From positions 1 to 5,364 of the forward strand of contig JALRCC010000140.1 of assembly GCA_023257495.1 (NCBI GenBank): DNA of 5,364 nt, read 5' to 3'. This DNA comes from Rugosibacter sp. GTDB lineage: Bacteria; Pseudomonadota; Gammaproteobacteria; Burkholderiales; Rhodocyclaceae. A program made the position numbers and the translations under genes. Below the pieces are notes generated by a model. That model did no database searches. It was not told the DNA's origin and saw only the letters and a list, made by a program, of their open reading frames with translations. Positions within the stretch are counted from its first letter, which is position 1. The number at the start of each line of letters is the position of its first letter. Shown here one piece after another: positions 1 through 4,924 of the stretch.

Positions 1-62
1 CGGCTGCTGATCCGCAAGTGGTCTTGCTTTCTGTTTATTAATGTGAAAGAGTTTTCCTTCAT
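1..62 (-). CDS. N-terminal fragment, possible type 2 isopentenyl-diphosphate isomerase
   Basis: An open frame starts at an ATG (62..60) and stays open for 20 codons to the window edge. Its translation includes NRKQDHLRI at about residues 10-18. A short N-terminal stretch of the form RKxDHxRI is typical of type 2 isopentenyl-diphosphate isomerase (Fni/IDI-2), an FMN- and NADPH-dependent cytosolic enzyme that interconverts isopentenyl and dimethylallyl diphosphate for isoprenoid synthesis. In that family the basic stretch lies close to the N-terminus, as here. The ATG lies only 7 bases after the stop codon of the truncated ATPase on the same strand, so the two could be co-transcribed. No good Shine-Dalgarno sequence precedes the ATG; the upstream bases are an A-run. 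The identification rests on about ten residues and is tentative. FMN-binding and catalytic motifs lie outside the window. Confidence 0.45.
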   Translation of the reverse strand, partial: MKENSFTLINRKQDHLRISS

Positions 63-63
63 G

Positions 64-81
64 TTTTTTTCAGGAAAAAAA
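64..81. repeat. T7-CAGG-A7 inverted repeat at the end of the ATPase remnant
   Basis: Plus-strand positions 64-70 are seven T, 71-74 are CAGG and 75-81 are seven A. This forms a perfect 7-bp AT-only inverted repeat with a 4-base centre. The stop codon of the ATPase remnant (72..70) lies inside it, and the downstream ATG begins just beyond it. The stem is too AU-rich to be a confident terminator in either direction. The homopolymers are also places where replication slippage or sequencing errors are common. Confidence 0.4.
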
Positions 82-768
82 TGACAGGCCGTTTGTGGCA
101 GTCTGCAAAAAGTGCATCATGCCAAAGCCAGCAACGAACAGCCGCCAAAGCGCTGTCTTGCGTTCTTTCTGTGCCAGACTTTCTGAGCGCGCCACATCGT
201 AAGGATGGGCCCGATAGCCAATAGCCGCAATAGCTTCGAGTAATTTGGAGAGTTTCGTTATCCGCGTATCCCAACGCACTCGAGCACGGCGTGTGGTGTA
301 ATTGATATCAACCGCAGTCACACCCGGCTGGCGGCGCAAATGCGCCTCGTTAAGCCAGACACAGGCAGCACAGGTGATGCCTTCAAGTATCAGTGCCGCT
401 TCTTGCTCGTGCTCTCCAGCCATCTGAACAAAACTTTTCTGCACCGTGGGATGATCAAATAAACCCAGTGCATCCAGGGCGATGGGCAACGCTTCGCGAG
501 GACTTTCCGGCAACGCATCGCGGTGACGGTAGTATTCAGTGAGGTGATTACTGACAATCGCCTGCGCCACGGCCTCACACCCAGTACAGCAAAGCGCGCG
601 CGGTACGGCATCAATGGTGATGAAAATTTTTGTTTCCGGGGGAACGGGCAATCCGCAGTGATAGCAGAAAACATCTATGGATTCGATAAGACGCTCCCCA
701 GAACTGGCTTGAATCTGCCAATGACCTGCGAATAATCTGCCAACGGACAGCGCAGATAAGCAGATCAA
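70..768 (-). pseudogene. ccoI: Truncated CcoI/FixI-like heavy-metal P-type ATPase (N-terminal metal-binding part only)
   Basis: The open frame of 232 codons matches the start of heavy-metal translocating P1B-type ATPases of the CcoI/FixI group, inner-membrane copper pumps used in cytochrome cbb3 oxidase assembly. Visible in order are a cysteine-rich module (CYHCGLPVP with C35 and C38, then CCTGC with C60, C61 and C64), as in the domain preceding the HMA in this group, and an HMA domain with GITCAAC (C133, C136) and a typical end near GYRAHPYD (184-191). The linker KTALWRLFVAGFGMM leads into the first membrane helix. After GFGMM the family resemblance stops abruptly, and 15 unrelated residues run to a TGA at 72..70. 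Full-length members have roughly 800 residues. All catalytic parts (CPC, DKTGT, TGE) are missing, and neither other frame restores them before the window edge. The only possible in-frame start is a TTG (768..766) directly after an in-frame TAA and without a ribosome binding site, giving an extra 34 residues before the CYHC motif. A lost start plus a lost body points to a decaying remnant. A functional soluble metal-binding protein is possible but less likely. The symbol refers to the family; the copA2/ctpA relatives cannot be excluded. Confidence 0.8.
712..743. repeat. Short direct repeat AATCTGCCAA (two copies)
   Basis: The 10-mer AATCTGCCAA occurs at 712-721 and again at 734-743, 22 bases apart. 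Both copies lie in the unusual N-terminal extension of the ATPase remnant, upstream of its conserved cysteine motif. They could be a trace of local duplication or a protein-binding site in what was originally the promoter or leader of the ATPase gene. They could also be chance. Confidence 0.35.
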
Positions 769-786
769 TTAAAGCGGATCAATTAA
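763..786. repeat. Tandem-like repeat GATCAATTAA (two copies)
   Basis: GATCAATTAA occurs at 763-772 and 777-786, a 14-base period, at the very start of the ATPase remnant. On the minus strand each copy reads TTAATTGATC and so contains TTGAT, the left half of an FNR/ANR site (TTGATNNNNATCAA). The second halves do not match well: TTGAT-CCGC-TTTAA agrees at only three of five positions. Genes of the ccoNOPQ/ccoGHIS group are commonly under FNR control, so a decayed regulatory site is conceivable, but this is weak. Confidence 0.3.
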
Positions 787-839
787 CGTGCAATGAGTAA
801 TGCATCGGTAACCAGAGATTCCGTATAAGCACAGAACAC

Positions 840-863
840 AAAATGACTCGCCACGACAGTCAT
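840..863 (-). terminator. Possible weak intrinsic terminator of tRNA-His
   Basis: On the minus strand, downstream of the tRNA, ATGACT (863..858) and AGTCAT (848..843) can pair around a 9-base loop, and the second arm runs into TTTT (843..840). The stem is only 6 bp with two G-C pairs, and the U-tract is short. This is a candidate rather than a strong terminator. It lies 16 bases past the CCA end of the tRNA, where a terminator for a single-gene tRNA transcript would be expected. Confidence 0.35.
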
Positions 864-879
864 GAAAATCTGGAAAACC

Positions 880-956
880 TGGGGTGGCTGATGGGACTCG
901 AACCCACGACAACCGGAATCACAATCCGGGACTCTACCAACTGAGCTACAGCCACC
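880..956 (-). tRNA. hisR: tRNA-His (anticodon GTG)
   Basis: The minus strand folds into a full cloverleaf. The acceptor stem GTGGCTG (955..949) pairs with CAGCCAC (890..884). The D arm is GCTC-AGTTGGTA-GAGT, with one G-U closing pair. The anticodon stem CCGGA/TCCGG encloses the loop TTGTGAT, with anticodon GTG at 922..920. The T arm GTGGG/CCCAT encloses TTCGAGT. The discriminator is C (883) and CCA is encoded (882..880). A G at 956 sits at position -1 opposite the discriminator C; this extra G is the identity element of tRNA-His recognised by histidyl-tRNA synthetase. The sequence closely follows the E. coli tRNA-His pattern as I know it. The gene appears to be transcribed alone from the promoter at 1028..1000. 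Confidence 0.97.
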
Positions 957-966
957 ACTGTTACAT

Positions 967-992
967 TTGCCCGTTCAAGGCCTACAGGGCAA
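967..992 (-). other. Leader hairpin between tRNA-His promoter and tRNA
   Basis: TTGCCC (967-972) and GGGCAA (987-992) form a perfect 6-bp inverted repeat with a 14-base loop, lying between the predicted transcription start (about 993) and the tRNA 5' end (956). In the tRNA transcript it would form a 5' leader stem-loop that RNase P or other nucleases remove. It is not followed by a U-tract in either direction, so it is not a convincing terminator for the helicase gene that ends at 1051. Confidence 0.4.
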
Positions 993-999
993 GGCTGCT

Positions 1000-1028
1000 A
1001 TTATGCGAGATGACAGCAAAAGAATCAA
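1000..1028 (-). promoter_or_regulatory. Sigma-70-type promoter of tRNA-His
   Basis: On the minus strand a -35 element TTGATT (1028..1023, four of six consensus bases) is separated by exactly 17 bases from a -10 element CATAAT (1005..1000, five of six). Transcription would begin near 993, about 37 bases before the tRNA. The bases after the -10 are GC-rich (agcagccttgccc), consistent with a discriminator of the stringently controlled type used by stable RNA genes. The promoter lies in the gap after the helicase stop codon, so the tRNA does not depend on helicase transcription. Confidence 0.7.
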
Positions 1029-1050
1029 GTTCCCCGTGCATTCATCACGC

Positions 1051-4000
1051 CTATATCATCGGCTGGAACAGCACATCCAGATCATCCGCCGTAATCAAGT
1101 GCCCACCGCCTTCTTCATTACCCTCGACGGCGGAGCTCGTGCGCATTAACAGGTCAGCCATACCGCGCTTACGGTTTTGCAGTGCGAATATTTTTTCCTC
1201 CACCGTTCCCTGCGTCAATAGTTTGTAAACAAATACGGATTTATCCTGGCCAATGCGATGAACACGCGCTGTAGCCTGTTCCTCAACTGCCGGGTTCCAC
1301 CAGGGATCGTAGTGAATCACTGTATCAGCCGCAGTGAGATTCAAACCCGTGCCACCTGCCTTGAGGCTGATAAGGAACAAGGGGACGCGACCTTCTTGAA
1401 AATAGCGGATGGGCGTCTCGCGGTCGGTCGTCTGACCGGTAAGTTTGACATAGGCAATGGCCTTGGCCTTTAACGCCTCTTCGATGAGTTCAAGCATCGA
1501 GGTAAATTGAGAAAACAGCAACACCTTACGGCCTTCATCCAACAATTCTTCCAGCATCCCCATGAGGGTGTCCAATTTGGCAGAGGGGACTGCGCCTTTT
1601 TTGACGAGGGATTCTGTCGTCGGCAGCTTGACCAGGCGTGGATCGCAGCAAACCTGGCGAAGCTTTAACAGCGCATCGAGAATCATGATCTGGCTACGCC
1701 CTGCCTCTTGCTGGGCAAGAACCTGGCGCAGCTTTTTATCAAACACCACACGCAGGCTTTCGTAGATATCTCGCTGCCCCCCTTCAAGCTCAACCCAACG
1801 CACAATTTCTGTTCGTGGTGGCAGGTCTTTCAACACCTGCTCTTTTGTTCTGCGCAGCAAAAAAGGTCTGACTCTATCTGCTAGACGATGCCGCACCTCG
1901 TCGTCGCCCGTTTTTTCAATCGGCATGCGGTAGAGCTTTGCAAATTGCTGGGCACGTCCCAAGAAGCCTGGCATGAGAAAATCAAACTGTGCCCACAGCT
2001 CGCCCAGATGATTTTCCAGCGGTGTCCCGGTCAAAGACAACCGATGCCTTGCCTTTAATTGACGCGCGACTTGGTGCGCCTGCGCCTTCGGGTTTTTGAT
2101 GAACTGCGCCTCGTCCATCACCAACAGATGGTAGTCCTGTGCTAACAGAACCTCACGGTCACGCACGAGCAATGGATAGGTCGTCAGGATAATATCGGCC
2201 GTGGCGATCTCGTCAAATTGATCTGCCCTATTCTTGCCGTGTAACACCAGCACTTTCAGCTCAGGCGTGAACTGGGCAGCCTCATTTTTCCAGTTAACCA
2301 TGAGGCTGGTAGTTGCCACAACAAGACTGGGCTTGTCGGCGCGGCCAGAGGCTTTTTCCAGATGCAGATGAGCCAGCGTCTGGACCGTCTTGCCCAAGCC
2401 CATATCATCGGCGAGGATGCCTGCCAGGCCATATTCGCGCAAAAATTGTAGCCAGTTGAGCCCCACTTGCTGATAAGGCCGCAAAGTTGTCATAAAACCA
2501 GAGGCAGGAGGCTGATGTGTCATACCGGAAAAATCTCGCAGCTTTTTGGCCAGCATGCGCAGCTCATCACTACCGATCCACTGTGTCGCATGATCTTCCA
2601 GCCCAGCCAGGGCGGAGGCATGGTGCCGTGCCAGGCGAGGCCGATCGTCATCCAGAAACTCCAGCAGCGGCAATAACCACGCTTTGAGTCGCCCCGCTGG
2701 CACAGGCAGAATACGACGTGCATCAATCGCTATCGGAATGCTGACGTCATCCTCCAGCGCGCGCACCATGGCCAAAAACTTCGGCTGATCGTGCAACAGA
2801 CGTAAAAGCGGTGGCACCAGGCTGACCCGCTCGCTGCCCACCATCACACCCAGATCAAGATCAAACCAATCACTGCCCGCTTCCTTGACACCAACAAACC
2901 ACTCATCTGCCGCCGTCAAGTGAAAAGGAAAGTCTTCTGCCAAAGTAACGGTTATCCCCGCTTGCTCCAGTGCATCCATGCCAGTATCCAGAAAGGACAT
3001 CCAGCCTTCGGCATCGCTTCGTCCCGGCATGAGGCAGTCATCCAGCTCGGCGGTCTGATACCCTGGCAAGCGCTGTCGATAACTTTCAAAACCCAATGCT
3101 TGCAAGGACGCCCATACCTCACTTTCAGTCGTCAGGTCACGCAACAGCGTTTCCCATTGTCCTGCCGATTTTTTTCGCCGCATCATGGGAGCAGGATGCT
3201 CACTCCCCATCACGTTGACACCCTCCGGATACCGAAACTGCAAGGTGGCAACGGCATGTGTCTCCGGTGTGCCCTTTGCCGAAAAGCTGCGAAACTGCCT
3301 TGCCGTCAAGGTTAAATAGGCCTTGGGTTTGCCTGCGGCAATACTGTCAGGGGCATCGGGTAGCGGCAAGCTGACACCTTTTTGCTGGGCAATACGCGAC
3401 AGTTGCTGACGCACCAAAGGCGCATCCGCTTCATTCAGCGCTGGTGCTGTCAGTATTTTTTTCAATAACGCTTCAGGCAGAGCGGAATTCAGCTCACCAA
3501 TCTGGCAATTCGCAGGGTCAAAATAGAACAAAGGCCAGGTCGAAATTACCTCCAAAGGTTCAGGCAAACGTACACTCGCCTGCTGCAAACCCGCCAGATT
3601 ACGTTCCCAGCCCAGCACCAAAGGCAGTGGCTGGCCCTGTTGTATGGGTTGAGTCAGCGTACCATCCGGATACAACCTGCCGGTACGCAGTGCTTGGCGC
3701 AGCAATAACGCACCCGTCTCGCCCGTCAGCTCAACATCATCTTGATAATGGAATGTGGTTCCCGCTTGTAAAGCGATAAACAACCGTAACGGAGGCACAT
3801 CCTCATCAAGAATAAACTCGCGATGACTACGCATGCTGCCTAAATCGTAAGGCTGCGGCTGATAAGTCACCGGCTTACTCAGCCCACCGGTTTTAGTCTG
3901 TCGACTTTTGCCCAATGCCAGCCGCATCGCCTGCCCTCGCCGCAATAAATACACTACCCGCTGGGGCAACGCTTTTTTGCTTGGCGCAGGCAAATCGATC

Positions 4001-4419
4001 ACCGGCGGTGTGTCTTCCAGCTCGTCCAACCATTCAAGAGCAGCCGTGCTGGGCTCCGGAAAAGCTTCTGCGCTCAGCCCCCCTTCCTCAGTCGGCACCA
4101 AACCTGCCTGCTGGTAATACACCCATAGCGCTGCCACGGCATGTTTGCAGTCCATACCCACCGGGCAAGTGCAATCGTTATCTACCCCCCGAATAGCACC
4201 GGTTGGCGTCAGTGACAGCCATAAATCGACTTGATAGGGCGGCTGAACACTGCCCTGCACGCTGGCTTCCACGTGGATTTCCAGAGCATCCCTCTCAACA
4301 GACAGCAGCGAAACTCGCCCCTCTGCTGCATAGGCCAAGCCGCGTTGTACCGTGACAGGGCCATACTCGCTATCCAGTTCGGCCAGATAACCCGTGCTTT
4401 CCGAGAGTGTGCTTGACAT
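1051..4419 (-). CDS. SWIM zinc-finger SNF2-family DEAD/DEAH helicase
   Basis: This complete 1122-residue gene encodes a Swi2/Snf2-type ATP-dependent DNA translocase, presumably cytoplasmic and remodelling protein-DNA or nucleic-acid complexes. Near the N-terminus is a SWIM zinc finger of CxC...CxH form: C83, C85, C91, H93. Residues about 150-630 show no domain I recognise. The helicase core follows. It has a Q-motif-like LRPYQQVGLNWL (646-657), Walker A DMGLGKT (672-678), motif Ia around VATTSLMVNW (701-710), a DEAQ Walker B (769-772) in place of the commoner DEAH, and motif III LTGTP (796-800). The second RecA lobe has VLLFSQFTSM (966-975), SLKAGGTGLNL (1018-1028), the YDPWWNP block (1037-1043) and the arginine-finger motif ARVHRIGQ (1051-1058). 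All catalytic motifs are intact. The ATG at 4419..4417 is the first in frame; only a weak AGG 11 bases upstream could serve as ribosome binding site. It is transcribed away from nrdJ. The substrate is unknown. RapA is a distant relative in the same superfamily but lacks the SWIM finger. Confidence 0.95.
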   Translation of the reverse strand: MSSTLSESTGYLAELDSEYGPVTVQRGLAYAAEGRVSLLSVERDALEIHVEASVQGSVQPPYQVDLWLSLTPTGAIRGVDNDCTCPVGMDCKHAVAALWVYYQQAGLVPTEEGGLSAEAFPEPSTAALEWLDELEDTPPVIDLPAPSKKALPQRVVYLLRRGQAMRLALGKSRQTKTGGLSKPVTYQPQPYDLGSMRSHREFILDEDVPPLRLFIALQAGTTFHYQDDVELTGETGALLLRQALRTGRLYPDGTLTQPIQQGQPLPLVLGWERNLAGLQQASVRLPEPLEVISTWPLFYFDPANCQIGELNSALPEALLKKILTAPALNEADAPLVRQQLSRIAQQKGVSLPLPDAPDSIAAGKPKAYLTLTARQFRSFSAKGTPETHAVATLQFRYPEGVNVMGSEHPAPMMRRKKSAGQWETLLRDLTTESEVWASLQALGFESYRQRLPGYQTAELDDCLMPGRSDAEGWMSFLDTGMDALEQAGITVTLAEDFPFHLTAADEWFVGVKEAGSDWFDLDLGVMVGSERVSLVPPLLRLLHDQPKFLAMVRALEDDVSIPIAIDARRILPVPAGRLKAWLLPLLEFLDDDRPRLARHHASALAGLEDHATQWIGSDELRMLAKKLRDFSGMTHQPPASGFMTTLRPYQQVGLNWLQFLREYGLAGILADDMGLGKTVQTLAHLHLEKASGRADKPSLVVATTSLMVNWKNEAAQFTPELKVLVLHGKNRADQFDEIATADIILTTYPLLVRDREVLLAQDYHLLVMDEAQFIKNPKAQAHQVARQLKARHRLSLTGTPLENHLGELWAQFDFLMPGFLGRAQQFAKLYRMPIEKTGDDEVRHRLADRVRPFLLRRTKEQVLKDLPPRTEIVRWVELEGGQRDIYESLRVVFDKKLRQVLAQQEAGRSQIMILDALLKLRQVCCDPRLVKLPTTESLVKKGAVPSAKLDTLMGMLEELLDEGRKVLLFSQFTSMLELIEEALKAKAIAYVKLTGQTTDRETPIRYFQEGRVPLFLISLKAGGTGLNLTAADTVIHYDPWWNPAVEEQATARVHRIGQDKSVFVYKLLTQGTVEEKIFALQNRKRGMADLLMRTSSAVEGNEEGGGHLITADDLDVLFQPMI

Positions 4420-4688
4420 AGAGTAATACGCCTAAAAGGGGCTTGGAAGATACCACATAGCCCCCTCGCCGTCTCACCAACGCCGACTTTTCATGGAGTA
4501 TTCAGCACATAAGGCAGTATGAGTTGGCAGGCACTGGGCCGCGCAAGACTCGTCGTCGCATGCCAACGTGCTGGATCCGCAAAAATCATGCAGCAAGGAC
4601 GGCGCAACAACCCCTCCAAAATACTCACAAGAACCGAAAAGCACGGCTTTTTTTTGGCTTTTCCACCGCTTTCAATTTCAAATAAAAC
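4420..4688. other. Divergent intergenic region, left part, with no recognisable gene
   Basis: These bases lie between the helicase start and the first NrdR-like site. I find no convincing coding sequence and no clear promoter for the helicase; TTGGTG (4476..4471, minus strand) with TATGTG is spaced only 15 bases and is weak. The visible structure is an inverted repeat GTTGGCA (4523-4529)/TGCCAAC (4561-4567) and a terminator-like element near 4636-4663. A short, untranslated plus-strand transcript ending at that element is possible but not shown. Confidence 0.4.
4636..4663 (+). terminator. Possible intrinsic terminator in divergent intergenic region
   Basis: GAAAAGC (4636-4642) can pair with the adjacent GCTTTT (4646-4651) around ACG, running into an eight-T tract (4648-4655). 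Alternatively it can pair with GCTTTTC (4657-4663) as a 7-bp stem enclosing the T-tract. The first form resembles a rho-independent terminator on the plus strand, although the stem is AU-rich. No plus-strand gene is known upstream of it in the window, so it would serve either an unannotated short RNA or to insulate nrdJ from read-through. Confidence 0.35.
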
Positions 4689-4698
4689 CTACTATATA
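4670..4698 (+). promoter_or_regulatory. Candidate nrdJ promoter overlapping NrdR site
   Basis: TTTCAA (4670-4675) and TATATA (4693-4698) are separated by 17 bases and match the sigma-70 -35 and -10 elements at three and four of six positions. The -10 lies inside the first NrdR-like site, which would let a repressor block RNA polymerase directly. An alternative with weaker support is TTGCTC (4772-4777) with TATGCT (4794-4799), spaced 16 bases. The choice cannot be settled by reading. Confidence 0.35.
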
Positions 4699-4704
4699 CA
4701 GTGA
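4689..4704 (+). promoter_or_regulatory. NrdR box 1 (putative)
   Basis: CTACTATATACAGTGA agrees with the NrdR consensus acaCwAtATaTwGtgt at about 12 of 16 positions, including the core ACTATATA and the AGTG of the right half. NrdR is the Zn-finger/ATP-cone repressor of ribonucleotide reductase genes that responds to ATP/dATP levels. The site lies upstream of nrdJ, as expected for this regulon, and starts exactly 31 bases before the second site. Confidence 0.7.
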
Positions 4705-4719
4705 AGGTTATGAATCAGA

Positions 4720-4735
4720 TCACAAGATAGCCATA
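4720..4735 (+). promoter_or_regulatory. NrdR box 2 (putative)
   Basis: The left half, CACAAGATA (4721-4729), matches the consensus CACwAtATA with one change and resembles an E. coli nrdA site (ACACAAGATATCGAC) as I recall it. The right half is degenerate. The offset from box 1 is 31 bp, about three helical turns; NrdR sites normally occur as such a pair on one face of the DNA. The spacing supports this site more than its sequence does. Confidence 0.6.
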
Positions 4736-4749
4736 TAACTGGCTGTTTT
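4724..4749 (+). other. Stem-loop overlapping NrdR box 2
   Basis: AAGATAGCCA (4724-4733) can pair with TGGCTGTTTT (4740-4749) around the 6-base loop TATAAC, giving ten pairs including two G-U wobbles. The core AGCCA/TGGCT is perfect. The 3' arm ends in four T, so if transcription starts upstream near box 1 this could act as a weak attenuator. As DNA it may simply be part of the operator. Confidence 0.35.
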
Positions 4750-4841
4750 ACATGCAATTTAATTTATCACTTTGCTCTTTAAAAAAGCTGCGGTATGCTG
4801 TTTCAAAATACATAAAAAATAAGCTGATTCTCGACACATTC

Positions 4842-4867
4842 GTACCGTTTTTTTGTACCGTTTTTTC
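4842..4867 (+). repeat. 13-bp tandem repeat GTACCGTTTTTT(T/C) in the nrdJ leader
   Basis: GTACCG followed by seven T (4842-4854) is repeated at once as GTACCG followed by six T and C (4855-4867). A further TTTTTTC follows at 4870-4876. Only one base differs between the two 13-mers. The repeat lies about 60 bases before the nrdJ start codon, in the presumed untranslated leader. It may be a slippage-made tandem duplication or a binding site for an RNA-binding protein such as Hfq or Rho. Confidence 0.75.
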
Positions 4868-4886
4868 AATTTTTTCACCCCTTTTC

Positions 4887-4898
4887 CAGCCTAGGCTG
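4887..4898. repeat. Perfect 12-bp palindrome CAGCCTAGGCTG
   Basis: CAGCCTAGGCTG is its own reverse complement and ends 16 bases before the GGGAG ribosome binding site of nrdJ. Without a loop it cannot form a good RNA hairpin, but it could bind a dimeric protein as double-stranded DNA. No known regulator site is recognised in it. Confidence 0.5.
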
Positions 4899-4914
4899 CA
4901 TCCTCATTTTCATC

Positions 4915-4919
4915 GGGAG
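4915..4919 (+). promoter_or_regulatory. nrdJ: Ribosome binding site of nrdJ
   Basis: GGGAG lies five bases before the ATG at 4925 and is a good match to the Shine-Dalgarno sequence. It fixes the start of nrdJ at this ATG; the next in-frame ATG is 22 codons further on. Confidence 0.8.
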
Positions 4920-4924
4920 ACAAC

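Noticed and set aside
59..274. Frame shift of the ATPase remnant at the T7 run that could extend the protein
   Set aside because: The shifted frame adds only a few residues before another stop. ATPase similarity is already lost upstream of the homopolymer, so a slip there would not restore the gene.
880..956. tRNA-His as an integration site of a mobile element
   Set aside because: No integrase gene and no repeated copy of the tRNA 3' end is present in the window.
957..1050. Intrinsic terminator for the helicase gene
   Set aside because: The only hairpin (967-992) has no U-tract after it and lies downstream of the tRNA promoter, so it better fits the tRNA leader.
2520..3315. Open frames opposite or overlapping the helicase, such as 2920..3315 on the plus strand
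   Set aside because: They lie wholly within a long, clearly conserved coding sequence with intact motifs, and they have no recognisable product or ribosome binding site.
4519..4704. 61-codon plus-strand open frame in the divergent intergenic region, with AAGG before its ATG
   Set aside because: The product has no recognisable motif, the frame runs through the terminator-like T8 tract and ends inside the NrdR-like site, and its composition looks like untranslated DNA.
4700..4924. Cobalamin riboswitch upstream of the B12-dependent reductase
   Set aside because: I looked for a B12-box-like GCCACTG and for the usual GC-rich paired blocks and found neither; the region is AU-rich. A covariance search would be decisive.
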